DNA of 64,000 nucleotides from Posidonia oceanica (Eukaryota; Streptophyta; Magnoliopsida; Alismatales; Posidoniaceae): contig JAZBRS010000026.1 of assembly GCA_037176725.1 (NCBI GenBank), positions 152,841,501 to 152,905,500 on the forward strand. The letters run 5' to 3'. How positions within the stretch are numbered: the stretch's first letter is position 1; each line of letters begins with the position of its first letter. A program made the position numbers and the translations under genes. The notes beneath the pieces are model-generated. The model did no database searches. It was given only the letters and a program-made list of their open reading frames with translations, and had not been told where the DNA came from. This document shows positions 34,552 to 46,778 of this stretch, in pieces.

Positions 34552-36797
34552 TGTGACCATGTGCCTGCATGGCTTGCGGGGGGCAAGCCGGTGACGGCCA
34601 CGATTCAACGATGCATCTAAGGAGGACTCAACTCGAAAACATCGAAAGATGGGCAAAGAAAACAAAGATAAAGCAAAAGGAGTCGCCACCTAGTCTATTT
34701 ATTGGAAAGACGAGGAAAATCGAGAAGAAGGCATGAAAATGCGTGCAATGCAATGCAAAATGTATGACTCGTGCCAATGGATGAGACACAATGGTCATTA
34801 CCGGCTAAAGAAAGGGTAAGGACTCCCGTTACGCATGGGGAAGGTGTTAGGCACCCCCATGCTCTCAAAAATCGGTCTTTCTAGGCTTATTCGCTCGCAT
34901 GTGTGGGAATGTCGACAATTGAATGCCAATTAATATACGCCCAAGGGCGGTAATGCCATGCCTTAGATGTATGCCTAATGCCATGACAATGGGTGCCATG
35001 ATGCATGATGAGTTTGTAAAACATGCTGGGAAATCAGGTCAGAGGTCGATAAACCCAGGGGTAAGCCATGCATGCATGAAACCAGTGCTCTGTTCACTGT
35101 GCAGAATATTGGAAAAAACGTGGGACAAACCCACGGGACAAATAAGCGGCACATTTAAGTGCTCTAGGTAGTTTTCGAACAGTGAACTTTCCTTGCTCGA
35201 TTTCATGTCCAAATCGATTCAAAACAGTCTGAAATCTACCGATTAAGCAAGAGGGCACATCAGTGACCAAAATCGTGCAAGGAAAAAACGAAATCATGGC
35301 CCAGATCTCTTCCCCCACCTCCACTTCTCGCTGCTGGAAACAAGTGCGTCTACCGACCCTGAGGAGGATCGGGAGCCCACGGGACGCAGCCACGATGCTC
35401 TGAGAAGGTTGAGGAAGGACTGAGGATGCGATGCAAGTGAAGAAAACTAGAAACCTAATGCTTAGCCTCCCTCCCCACCAAGCTTGTCGGAATGCTCGAG
35501 CTTATCGGCGAACGGCGAGCAACCGTCTGAAATACGGCTGCCACACGACCTTCGACACTTCTAGAGCATCGACGAGGAGGGGGAGCACAATGCAAGGGTG
35601 GAGATGGGTTCCGGGCCGTGCTCAATGGCCAATGGTCTCACACAGCCGGAGAACCCACTACTGGCGAATGGGGAAGCAAACTGGTGAAGAAAACAAGGCT
35701 AAACAGTGAAGTAAAATGCTAGGAAGCTAGAGGAGGCAATAACGAAGCTTAGGGGCGAGTTGTATACCTAGGCCCGTGCATGGATGGGCCTTGCAACATC
35801 GGTGATTTGCGGCGAGTGTGCTCTGGCCAACAACGACGTTGGACACGACGACGGAGTTGAGGGGGAGCTTGGGACGCGTTTGTTGCTGCTCAATGATCGT
35901 TTGTGCAGTGCCTGGAGAGGTGGAGGCACGGGCTGTGGCTCGCTTGTGTCGGCCGGCCGGAGCTTGCAATACGGTGGCCGTGGGGATGCTTGGATGCTGC
36001 GGGCGGCGGTGCTGGGCTGTGTTCGGCCGTGGGAGAGGCTGGTGTTGCTGGGCTTAGGGATGCACACTTCGGGAAGGCCACGGAGATACAAGTGCTCTGG
36101 GTTTTTGGGAGAGAGTGGTGGACCGTTCGAATGGGTTTCCCACCGCCCTTTTGCTCTGTCCACCTGCACAGGTGGTTGACGAAGCTGGAGGTGGTGTGTC
36201 GGGTTGTGACAGTAGGGTGGCAGGGCATGGTGGTGAGGGCAGGCTGTGTAGAGCACCGAAAGGGAGCCGGTACCGTGCATGACCACGCCAGGGGGAGCTG
36301 CGCACAGAGCATGCGTGGGCTGAACTTGTGCATGTGGTTGAGTGTAAACAGGATGGTCGGCTTAGGATTGGACTGGTGCCTTGTGGCCAAAGTACTCCAA
36401 GGTACGCGGCCAGGTCTGTGCGTGCCAGCGAGAAGAGAAGAATCGGGCGTCTCCCCGGCTAAAAGGGGGCGCTCGAGCTTCTGCCATTAAACTGACATAG
36501 GGCACCACACTAGCTTCCAGCGCTAGCCACCCACGGTGGCAACCCATGGTAGCTTTACGTGAGATGACCAGTATTGGGCCTGTTGCATGGATTCTAGGCC
36601 CGTTTCCCAGGAGTTTGGACCACTAGTGGGCTTTGGGTTATGAAGGCTTGTGGTGTGATGGGTTTTGGTGAGGTTTGAGGTGTTCGATTGGTTTTGGGTT
36701 CGGTTTGGTGAAATGGTCGGGTCCTCCATGTCGTGACCAGAGCAAGCACCTTCGGAAGAAATACACCGACGAGTGGCATCAAATCGGGGTGTCTACA
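34552..36797 (-). mobile_element. E4 5' LTR (2.25 kb)
   Basis: On the minus strand it runs from TGTAGACACCCCGATTTGATG to CATGGTCACA. It carries the shared LTR block at about 34790-34910 (GGTGTTAGGCACCCCC). The middle (35300-36550) is GC-rich, and overlapping open frames there on both strands (for example 35903-36490 + and 35768-36286 -) have no recognisable domain. At 2.25 kb it is the shortest intact T-type LTR here. Confidence 0.82.
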
Positions 36798-37195
36798 GTA
36801 TTTTATTACCTTGTTTGACTGTTTAAGTTTATGAACTACTAACTTCTTGTTTTAATAAGATGTATTCAATTGTAGGTAAAGATTTGGAGATATGGATGTG
36901 GAAGGCAGCAAGGTCTTTCATAGAACCTGATTTTGACCACTTCCTAAAGAAGATTCAAGTACAAGATGAAGGAGCTTACAAATGGTTGATGAATTGCAAA
37001 CATGATAGGTGTAGTAGATGCACATTTGGGACAGAAGCCAAATGTAACTACATAACTAACAACTTATCAGAGTCCTTCAATAGCTTCATTGGTTCCATTA
37101 GGTAAGTTACTTATCAGAGTCCTTCAACAACTTCATTGGTTCCATTTGCAAACTCTAGAGTGCAAGAGTGGTTCCTAACTTCAATGTGTTGTCCA
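36798..37195 (+). pseudogene. Mutator-like (MULE) transposase fragment
   Basis: The 82-codon frame 36860-37105 reads FDHFLKKIQ, AYKWLMNCKHDRCSRCTFG, then CNYITNNLSESFNSFI. This is the region after the catalytic core in plant MuDR/FAR1-type transposases, where NN-SESFN is a hallmark. Only this piece survives, cut on the left by the E4 LTR (36797) and on the right by E5 leader sequence. A 39-base segment is duplicated in tandem at 37062-37100 and 37109-37147, just at the frame end (GGTAAGTT could be a splice donor). The coding strand is the opposite of the flanking LTRs. It may be part of a MULE or of a host gene derived from one. Confidence 0.75.
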
Positions 37196-37330
37196 AACTA
37201 GGCAAGGCATGTAAAGGTAAGGCATGCAATAAAGCATGGAAACAGGCATAAGGCAAGCAAAATGCAAAATTCAAGCGGTGAGAAAACCAAAATGAAAGCC
37301 AGAGTCTAGAAGCCCCAGCAAAGTTGCCAC
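37196..37330 (-). mobile_element. E5 leader remnant with primer-binding site
   Basis: A/G-rich GGCATG words like those before the E4 primer-binding site (34440-34520) end at the minus-strand site TGGCAACTTTGCTGGGGC (37312-37329), one base from the LTR edge at 37331. Confidence 0.65.
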
Positions 37331-38729
37331 TGTAGTAACCCTAAAAATCGACACGTCCATGCACACTGTTAAAGCTCACGCGCACCGACCGATAATAGGC
37401 CACTGATAGCAAGTGGATCCGAGGAAGGAAACTCGACTCAAAAGGGCAAATTCGGAGTCGCCACCTAGTCTAATAAATCGAAAGATGAGGAAAACCAAGG
37501 AAAAGCATGAAAACATGCAAATGGGTGCAATGCTATGCAAAATAAATGACTCGTGCCTAGGATAAGGGCATAATGGTCATTACGGGCCAAGAGAAAGGGT
37601 AAGGACTCCTGTTACGCATAGGGAAGGTGTTAGGCACCCCCGATACATCCGAAATCGGTCTTTCTAGGCTTCTCGCTTGCATATGCAGGAATGTCGATAA
37701 TTGCTTGCCTTTACTGTACACCCAAAGGCGAGGGATGTTGTGAATCCCTAATGCATGCTTAATTACATGCTCAAATGTATGCTTAAGATGCCATGATGGA
37801 ATTAAACGTGCAATCTATGTGCTCAGTAGCGCTGCCAATGTTCTGAACTGGGCATGCCCTGTTCATAAGAACTCCAGTCTGTAAGCATCACTGCCCTAAA
37901 TGCAACGCAGGCGAGAAACAAAACATCGGAAGAAAAACCATGCAATGCAAAGCGACATGAGAAGCGAAACAAAACAGAAGCAGAAAACCATGCAGTGCAA
38001 GGGTGCGGCAGGCAATGGGAAGCAAAGCAGAAGCAATAAAGCCTAATCTGTATGCTCGAGAAGACAGATCGAGAAAACAATGTATGCAATGCAAGTTATA
38101 AGGCAATGAATGATATGTAGTGACTCAAATGGGCATAACTTGACGATCTGATGCCTGATCTGAACAAACTTAGGTTGGAATGAAAGATCATTTAACCAGG
38201 AAGACCTAGACGATTAGATCATGAAGATCCAATGCTTTGATCAAAAGTTATTCAGGGATCAAGCCAGATAGATCAAGGGCCAGATGAAATCCACTATTGC
38301 AATAGAGGTCAAATTGGGGGTCTAAATGCAATATGCCCATGTATGCATGTAATGCAGCAAGGCTCTATATGCAACACAACCAATGATGCTGAGAAAAGTG
38401 TAAGGGATAACATGCAATGTCATGCAAGTGCAATGCATGCGATAGTTCAAATATTGGACCTAAATGCAATAAAAAGAAACTACCAGACTTAATCGCAATG
38501 TTATGAAAAAGATGCAATGCAATATAGTTAAAGTCCGATAAAAAAACTAATGAAGCAATATAGTAAGCAAGCAGGGGCAAAATGCAACATCAGTTAAAAG
38601 AATGCATGCAATAGTTTAAAGATTGGACTAACATGCAATATGGGATAACTGTAGGGTTTATATGCAAGACAGAACAAATATAAATGCATGCAACATTTGG
38701 ACCTACATGCAATATGGGAAACATGCTGG

Positions 38730-39480
38730 ACTTATATGCAATGCAAAATAAACATGATAGCATGCAACAGTTTAGGAGTTAGGACTAAATTGCAATTAAA
38801 ATAAACTATTGGATTAAATTGCAAAGCAATATAGACATGAAGCATGCAACAGTTCGAAGTTAGGACTAACATGCAATTAAAACAAACTATTGGATTAAAT
38901 TGCAAAGCAATATAGACATGAAAGCATACAACAGTTTGAAGTTAGGACTAACATGCAATTAAAACAAACTGTTGGATTAAATTGCAAAGCAATATAAACA
39001 TGAAAGCATGCAACAGTTTGAAGTTAGGATTAACATGCCATTAAAACAAACTGTTGGATTAAATTACAAAGACATATGCACATGAAAACATGCAACAGTT
39101 TGAAGGTAGGACTAACATGCAATTAAAATAAACTATTGGATTAAATTGCGAAGCAATATAAACATGAAAGCATGCAACAGTTTGAAGTTAGGATTAACAT
39201 GCAATTAAAACAAATTGTTGGATTAAATTGCAAAGCAATATAAACATGAAAGAATGCAACAGTTTGAAGTTAGGATTAACATGCAATTAAAATAAACTGT
39301 TGGATTAAATTGCAAAGCAATATGCACATGAAAACATGCAACAGTTTGCAGTTAGGACTAACATGTAATTAAAACAAACTGTTGGATTAAATTGCAAAGC
39401 AATATGCACATGAAAACATGCAATAGTTTGAAGTTAGGACTAACATGCAATTAAAACAAACTGTTGGATTAAATTGCAAT
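38730..39480. repeat. 82-base tandem array in the E5 LTR
   Basis: About nine units built on AACAAACTGTTGGATTAAAT and GCATGCAACAGTTTGAAG. Start-to-start spacing measured at three junctions is 81, 82 and 82 bases. Confidence 0.88.
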
Positions 39481-39509
39481 GCAATATGGTTGCTAAATGA
39501 AATTAAATG

Positions 39510-39935
39510 AAAAATGAATGCTTGCAGGACTTATATGCAAATAAACTTAGATGCTGGACTAAATGTTAATGCAATATAGTTTAAAAAAAGAAATTAAATG
39601 ACTGTTGAATGCATGCAGGACTTATATGCAAATAAACTTAGATGCTGGACTAAATGTAAATGCAATATAGTTTAAAAAATGAAATTAAATGACTGCTGAA
39701 TGCATGCAGGACTTATATGCAAATAAACTTAAATGCTGGACTAAATGTTAATGCAATATAGTTTAAAAAAGAAATTAAATGACTGCTGAATGCATGCAGG
39801 ACTTATATGCAAATAAACTTAGATGCTGGACTAAATGTTAATGCAATATAGTTTAAAAAAAGAAATTAAATGACTGCTGAATGCATGCAGGACTTATATG
39901 CAAATAAACTTAGATGTTGGACTAAATTTCAATGT
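39510..39935. repeat. 91-base tandem array in the E5 LTR
   Basis: Five units with the theme GCAGGACTTATATGCAAATA followed by a TGCTGGACTAAATG phrase. Spacing is 91, 91, 90 and 91 bases. It directly follows the 82-base array and shares short words with it. Confidence 0.88.
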
Positions 39936-41692
39936 AATACGATTTAAAAATCGAAAGCTTGAATAAAACTAATGCAACAGTAACTATGACCGCCAGTGAG
40001 CGAACTGCCGGTGAGGGAGGTCGGTAGCCTGCTGGAGGCTACCTCCAACCTAGGCGGCGGCGCGGCAAGCTAGGGGGAGGTCCGGCGGAGCTTGGCAGGT
40101 GGAGAGGCGGCAGGCACGGGCACGGTAGAGGACGCAGCGACTCGCCGGAGCTACATCGAAGATCACCGGAGCTGGAGAAGAAGAACGCTGCGGCGAACCA
40201 GAGGGCTTCTGGCCAAGAGGAAGGGCCAGGAAGCAAGAGGAGGAGGTCCTGAAGGTGAGGGAGGCCTCACCGGGCCGTGACGACGTGCAGGTCGCTCCCT
40301 AGACGTCGGTGGGTCGCGGCAGTCGTCGCTCCAACCGACAGCGGTGCTGGAGGCCACGATAGGGCACGAGCGGCGCTTGGGTGAGTCCCTCGTCGTTTGG
40401 AGAAGGTCTGGAAGAGATCTAGAGGCGCGGAGGTTATTGGTGCAGCGAGTTGCAGTTGCAGTTGGCAAATGTTGCTGGAGAAGAAGAAAAAGACGATGAG
40501 CCCGGGAAAGGGACAGGACGACACGACACGCACAGTAAAGAGGCAAATAAGCAAGAGACAAACGCCACGAAGCTCTGGGAAGAAATTGTTACCTGAGTGC
40601 GTGCACGGAGGAGGCTGCTGATGTCAGGTGGGTTCGGTCGGCGACGTCGTAGGTGGAGGAGGAGCTGGAGGCAACGGTAGTTGCTCGGCACGATTGGGTC
40701 GAGTCAGACGACGTTCTCCGGAGCTCAGGGAGGTCTCAGATCTCTCTTCTACCTCTCAGTTCTCTCTCTCAGAAAATGGGTGTCTCTGAGAATTTGAATT
40801 CTCTCCCTCCTCTCTCACTGTGGCTCTCTATCTATGTGATGGGGTTCTCCGATGGGTTCTGTGGGAATGGGAAGTGGACGGAGAGGTGAGTTGCAGTGAA
40901 GGAAAATGGAGTGGAGCATTGGTTGCAGTGGAAGAAAAATGGGTTGCAGTTACTGTAGGTGCGAATTGAGTGGAGAAGGCGGTTGCCAATTGCTGAAGCC
41001 GTGGTGAAGTGTTGCTGTGGATTTTGTTTTGTTGCCGGCCACCCATGTGGGAAGGAGAGGCTAGTGGAAGGCAAGGGAAGTAAGTTGCTGTCGTCTCCTC
41101 TGTCAGGTTGGCGAGGCAGTGGAGAAGTGCTGTGAGGGGCAAGTGGTGGAGAAGTAGGTGAGGTTGTGATGGGTAGTAAGTGGGGAGTGGCCGGTAGCTA
41201 TTGGCATGAGCGAATTGGGTGGAAGGCTGTGCTGGTGAGGCTTTGTGTGGGAGTCGGGGAGGAAGAAGGAGGTGAGGAGGTGCTGCTGTAGTGCATGGGT
41301 CATGGGTGAGGAAAGAAAAAAGAAAAAGGAAGAGAACGGGTTGGGCTGAAGGTGTGGGCAAAAGAAAAAGAAAAAAGAAAGAAGAAGGAGAGAAGAGGCT
41401 GAGCTGGGCTGCAGGTGAAGAAAGAAAGGAGAGAAAAAGAAGAAAGAAAAGGAAGGAAAGAGAATGGGCTTGTGGGCTTGGGCTGAAGAAAAAAAGGAAA
41501 AAAGAAAGAAAAGAAAGGGTGGGCTTGGGCTTGAAGAAGAAAAAGAAAAAAAAAGGAAAGAAAGAAAAGAAAGAAGAAAAGAACTTGGGCTTAGGCTTGA
41601 TAGTGGGTTTGGTTTTAGGTTTTGTTTTAGGATTTTGGGAGTGGGTTTTGGAGAAAACCACCAACACAGTCTGTCAAAATGGGGTGTCTATA

Positions 41693-42481
41693 GATGCCCC
41701 TCCCTGAGCAAGGTCAAGCGTAGCGAGACCGTGGCTTAGGGTTGACAAAACACCCCACCTGACGCCGGTGAGAGCCAGATGTTGCTGTTGGCGTGAGCCA
41801 CATATTCAGCGGATACATTGAAAATCGTGACTCGTTGCCACAATGTGAATGCAAATGCAGATGCCAATGCAGATGCTAATGCAAAGGCTGGTGTGAGATG
41901 CTAATGCTGATGCTGTACCAATATGTGCTAATGCTCGTCTCGCTGAGCTCCGCTAGGGGAGACACGGGTGATGCATGCGTGTGTTGATGTTGTGTATAAG
42001 GAAATGCTGTGCTGATGCATGTTGATGCAAAGTGATGCTAATGTAGCTACCTAGCATGTGATGCTGGTGCAATGTTATGAGATGTATGTTGATGTGATGC
42101 GATGCAAAGGAATGCTAAAAGGGTTGCGATGCCAAGCGACGAGTTGGCGACTAGTCTAAACTTGCGCAAAAGTGGCACCGGACAAGACTAATGTGCTTGC
42201 CGTTCGGGCAGTTAGGGCTGCCAATCCGGGGGAGGCAAAAGATAGCTTGTCCTCGCCCGAGAAAGCAAGCGAACGGCCAGAGCTGTGTGAAATAGAAGGG
42301 GCAAAATTCTGAGAATGCGTGAAAGAAGAGAGGGGCATCTCTTCCTGCCGAGCAAGAAAGCAAGCAAGAAAAGTAAGCAAGAAAAGCAAGCAAGAAAAAG
42401 GGCATCCTCTCCTGCCGAGAAAGATGGCAAGCAAGAAAGGAGGGTAAGCAAGAAAAGGGGCAAGGTAAGAAGAAGGGCAAG
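41693..42481 (-). mobile_element. 3' UTR remnant of a minus-strand T-type element
   Basis: On the minus strand the polypurine tract AGGGAGGGGCATC (41693-41705) abuts the E5 LTR. The following sequence is the reverse of 53760-54040 and 9870-9990 (for example the CCGGTGAGAGCCAGATGTTG stretch). Bases 41840-42110 are rich in GATGCTAATGC words. Bases 42180-42300 match the UTR module at 9160-9220. The hairpin minisatellite itself is absent because LTR S6 starts at 42482. Confidence 0.72.
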
Positions 42482-43589
42482 TGTAGTAACCCTGAAAATC
42501 GGCGTGTTCATGCACGATGCCAAAGCTCGCGTGCACCGACCGATAGTAGGTCACTATTAGCGGGTGGATTCGAGGAAGGAAACTCTACTCGAAAACACCG
42601 GAAAAAGAGGAAAAAACAAAGATAAAGCAAAATCAGAGTCACCACCTAGTCTATTAAATCGAGAGACAAGGAAAACTAGGGGAATGCATGAAAAACATGC
42701 AAAGGGATGCAAGGTTATGCAATGATATGACTCGTGCCTGGGATAAGGGCATAATGGTCATTGCAGGCCAAGAGAAAGGGTAAGGACTCCTGTTACGTAC
42801 GGGGAAGGTGTTAGGCACCCCCGATACGTCTGGAATCGGTCTTTCTAAGCTTCTCGCTTGCATATGCAGGATGTCAGCAATTGCTTGCCTTTACTGTACG
42901 CCCGAGGGGCGAGAGATGCTATGAATGCCTAATGAATGCTTACTTAATATGTCATGATGCATGAATGAAATTAAACGTGTAGACTATGTGCTCAGCAGCG
43001 TTGCTAGTGTTCCGAATGGGGCTTGCCCTAGTTCGTAAGAACTCCAGACAGTAAGCATCATCGCCCTAATGCAATGCAGGCGGAAAACAAAATAGCGGAT
43101 AAACCATGCAATACAAAGCGGCATGCAACATGGGTTTGTAAATGATGCAAGCTTTGAAAACATGCTAGAAATCTGATCAAAGTGAAAATGCAGCAAAGCG
43201 ATGATAAAAAAGCACGGGAAGCAAATCTGTAAACAAGCGAGCGAAATAAACAAGATACAAAGCGGCAAACAAGGGTGGCTCGACCATTGTCTGAACTGCA
43301 TGCCTGGTCGCCGCCCTGAGCGGTGGCAGTGCATGTCGCTAGTGAGATCGGCGAAGCACATGGCGCCTGTCAGAGCAGCAACTAAGCTCAGTCGCCTGTG
43401 TGAATGGCGCCTGGGCTTGTCGCCTGGGATGTTGGCGACAGAGGCGTGCGTAGTGTTTCAAGACAGTCACTTTCATGGCCGAAAACAAGCTAGCTAGATG
43501 ATGCGAAATGGCAAACTAAATGCATGAACATGTAGGTGGCACGATCAGGAAGACAAATAGGTAAACAAACTACAAAATGGATGCCTAAG
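42482..43589 (-). mobile_element. LTR S6, left part
   Basis: Starts TGTAGTAACCCTGAAAATCGG, the same LTR edge as at 37331 and 3262. The shared block is at about 42720-42850. Bases 43300-43450 carry GTCGCC/GGCGCC words more typical of the B elements. It is cut at 43589 by T3 and continues at 57228. The left flank GCAAG (42477-42481) would be the target duplication; its partner is outside the window. Confidence 0.75.
43585..43589. repeat. Target-site duplication of T3, left copy (CTAAG)
   Basis: CTAAG against CTAGG at 57228-57232, four of five bases equal; the difference fits a later transition. Confidence 0.75.
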
Positions 43590-46500
43590 TGTAGACACCC
43601 CATTTTGACAGCCTGGGAGATGGTGGACCCTACTGTAAGCTCGATCGGACCTTGGGTTAGCCAATTTCCACTAAAACCCCTTCCGAACCCCAAAACCATC
43701 CTAAACCCACCTAAATCCTCACAAAAACTTCACCTAAGCCTTCCTAAGCCTTGGCCCACACCTAACCTAGGCCCAAAAACACCCAAAATAGCCTTTAACC
43801 TCTTGGATTCGTTGTACGCTGCTTTTGCCAGTGTCCAATGTTGGACGTGCTCTATACTGGCGTCCAACGTTGGACGTGTTTGTTCCAAGGTCCAACGAGT
43901 CGAGGACTGCAAACCTCATCCGCCACCTCTGGCTCACCACTCCTGTCCACTCCGCCATCCTTCCCCACTTACTACTGCGTCCCCTCATCGCTCCCGGCCA
44001 CCCACTACGTGCCAAGGTCACTTACTCGGCCTGCCATCGCATCTCCTCTCCCCCGGCAGTCTTCCCGCTCTCACCACCTCTCACTGCCGTGGCTGCCTCT
44101 GCCCTGCCACCACGATGACTTTCACGACCCCTCCTGACATCCACTTACTACGCTTGACATCCCTCGTGGCCTCCCCACTCTCCACAAGCCCTGCCAAGCC
44201 TTGCCAAGCCTCTACAACGTCTGCCACCTCTACAGAGAACCCAACAAAACCATGCAGAACCCAATGCTTCACAGCTTTGTGCGATACAGCACACTCATTC
44301 CCCTGAAAATTCGCAGCTTCCAGAGCCTTGTGCGAATCACCACGAGTGCACCAAAGCCTTGAACCACCTCTCCCGGCCTTCCCTCGTGTCCTAGGAGCTC
44401 GCTGGAGTTCAGCTGCCACCTTCTTCCTCACCTTCGGTCGACTGCAAACACCTCCTTCCAGCCACGTCCAGGTGAGTTTCTCTTCACCCTTGGCTTGCAC
44501 ATGCATGTAGTAGTGTGTTAGGCCAGTTTGCACGCACACACACTCTCTTTGTTGGCTGGAAAAGCCTCAGCCGTCGGCCGCGAGGAGGAGAAGGTGGGTG
44601 GATTGCTCCAAGCTCGACATCACTCACTCTAGCTTCCTAGCTAGTTAGTTTGGGATTTTTGGTCGATTTGGCCACTGATCTTGGCCGGGAAACATCCCGA
44701 CCTGTTGGACGCACAACCTGGTGCATCCAACGTTGGACGTGCCCTGAGGCGGCGTCCAACACCCTGTAGGTTTATTTACTTGTTTTCCTTTATTTTGCTG
44801 CCATGATACCATGATTTGAATGCCTTTCTCTGGGAGCTTTTGTTGCATGCTTTCTTCCATGCTTCCAGATGCCATCATGTCTATGTCAAGTTTGGATCCT
44901 AGCTTGGATCTATGTTCTATGCCTCTAGATGATCTACTATTTCTCTGTGTTGGACGCTGGAATACATGCGTCCTATGCCTCTGCATGCCTATATGTGCTT
45001 TAATGCTCAGATGCCTCCTTTACTTAGGATACTTGCTTGATCCATGTATGCATGCTTAGAGTTTGCCTATTTTCAGTGGATTGAATGCATGTTTAAGTGA
45101 TCCATGAGCTTACTTCTCCTTGCAACTTAGTGTGCTTGCCTCTCAATGTTGGCTGCTAGTACACAAGGCGTCCAACATGGGACGCCGGTGTACCCAGCGT
45201 CTTACGTTTCTGCGTAGCTGCTTATGCCTTAGTGCTTGCATGATGCTATTATCTCTTGTGTTTGCTTGATTCATGCATATGTGGTTATGTTTGGGTCTTC
45301 TGGCAACTGCATGCAAGTTTACAAGGCTTTCTATCATGTTATATGCTAGTTTTAATTGGGTGTTCATCTCTCTGTGTAGGACGCTTGGTTTCCTACGTCC
45401 TACGTTGGACGCTGGAATGCGTCCTACACCCCTGCTTGCTTGTCTGCACTTTAAGGCTCAGATCTTGCTTTTACTTATGGTATTTATTTAATCCATGTGT
45501 GCATGCCAAGTGACTGCCTGTTTCCAGTGATTCGAATGCATGTTTAAGTGATTCATGGGTTCAGTTCCCTTGCAGTTTAGTGTGCCTGCCTCTCTGTGTT
45601 GGACGCTGGGATCACTACGTCTTATGTTAGACGCGGTTGCATCCAGCGTCTAACACAGTGAGTCTGTAGTTTTCAGATCCCATGCTTGCCCCTATTTTTT
45701 TATGCATCAATCATTATTGCCTTAATCATTTGGCTTGCTCCATTTGTCCATGGCTTTCCCTCAGCATCAAATCTCTTTTTTTTTTTATCAAATATGCATG
45801 CATGCTTCTTGCAGCTTTTTAAGCTCTCTGTGTTGGACGCTTGGTTTCCAGCGTCCAACATTTTAAGTTTTCTGCACCCTGTTTGCTTGAGTGGCTTTCG
45901 ATTCGACCCTCGCTTTTCGCTTTTGATTGCTTCCTGAGCATGTTTAAGCATCCCAGCATGTGGTTTAATAGCGGCTTTCGGGTTTTGCGACTTGACTTTG
46001 TTTTCCCGACCTGCTTTCGTCGCTTTTCGCATTTTGTTGCCTCCGGTACATGCCTTGACACCCATGCATACTATTGGACCCCTGTTTCCTATTTTACGCC
46101 TTGCATTGCCTGCTTTCTCGTGGTTTTTCGCCTCGGACTTGTTTCCCCTTTGCATGTCACCTTGCATTGTGTGGTTTTATGCGGCGTTTTGTTTTCTCGC
46201 CTACATAGCATTTAGGGTAGTAATGTTTACTGTCTAGAGTTCTCAAAAACCAGGGTTCGCCCGGTTCGGAACACAGACAGCGCTGCTGAGCACATAGGCT
46301 GCACGTTTAATTTCCATGCATAGCATTCAGGCATTTAGGCATTTAAAGCATTAATAGCATGGCATAGCATCTATCGCTTACGGGCGTACAGCTAAAGGCA
46401 ATCATTGCCGAAATTCTTGCAAATGCGAGCGAGATTAGCCAAGAAAGACCGATTCCTCGAGCATGTTGAGGGTGCCTAACACCTTCCCTGCACGTAACAG

Positions 46501-46757
46501 GAGTCCTTACCCTTTCTTTGGCCCGTAATGACTGTTTTAGCCTCGTCCTTGGCACGAGTTAATCATTTTGCATAGCATTGCATTCATTTGCATGTTTTTT
46601 TGCATTTCCCTCGGTTTTCCTCATCTTTCCGATAATAGACTAGGTGGCGACTCTGTTTTGTCTTATCTTTTGTTTTCCTTCTTCGCGTTGCTACCTGTGA
46701 AGACCTCTCTCTTTCGGACCCTCGCGGTCCGATCCTCCCAAGACAGGCATATTCACA
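43590..46757 (+). mobile_element. T3 5' LTR
   Basis: TGTAGACACCCCATTTTGAC to ATATTCACA. Bases 43620-43800 are CCTAAACCC-rich; 43900-44500 is GC-rich; 44700-45870 holds the GTTGGACGC/GCGTCCAAC hairpin series; 46200-46560 is the shared LTR block (GGTGCCTAACACCTTCCC). Frames such as 43536-44306 (+) are GC-rich LTR noise, although the same frame appears in the other LTR copy because the sequence is duplicated. Confidence 0.9.
44700..45870 (+). repeat. Hairpin word series in the T3 5' LTR
   Basis: Arms at about 44704-44765, 44946-44970, 45150-45210, 45372-45432, 45596-45657 and 45828-45866, spaced 200 to 240 bases. The clearest hairpin is GTTGGACGC-TTGGTTTCCA-GCGTCCAAC at about 45831-45858. Two of the intervals share a 90-base body (GAATGCATGTTTAAGTGAT at about 45085 and 45535), so the series grew as a degenerate tandem repeat. 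Confidence 0.8.
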
Positions 46758-46760
46758 GGC

Positions 46761-46778
46761 TGGCAACTCCGCTAGGGA
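46761..46778 (+). promoter_or_regulatory. Primer-binding site of T3
   Basis: TGGCAACTCCGCTAGGGA, two changes from the E4 site TGGCGACTCCGCTGGGGA, three bases after the LTR end. Both changes are G-to-A. Confidence 0.8.

Larger units (their letters stand above)
37331..41692 (-). mobile_element. E5 LTR (4.36 kb) flanked by both leader and 3' UTR remnants
   Basis: Left edge TGTAGTAACCC, right edge GGGGTGTCTATA; on the minus strand it starts TATAGACACCCCATTTTGAC. The shared block is at about 37560-37680. The middle holds two tandem arrays (38730-39480 and 39510-39935), then a GC-rich part (39980-40900) and an A/G-rich part (41290-41600). A primer-binding site lies to the left and a polypurine tract to the right, so it is at once a 5' and a 3' LTR. 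That is the expected product of recombination between tandem or neighbouring elements. Overlapping frames such as 40828-41667 (-) have no domain. Confidence 0.82.

Noticed and set aside
35768..36490. Frames of 195 (+) and 172 (-) codons
   Set aside because: GC-rich middle of the E4 LTR with overlapping frames on both strands.
40828..41667. 279-codon minus-strand frame
   Set aside because: A/G-rich LTR sequence giving Phe/Leu/Ser/Pro low complexity; no domain.
43536..44861. 256-codon frame in the T3 5' LTR and its 200-codon counterpart at 54259-54861
   Set aside because: Presence in both LTRs reflects duplication of the LTR, not selection; Pro/Ser/Thr low complexity without domain.
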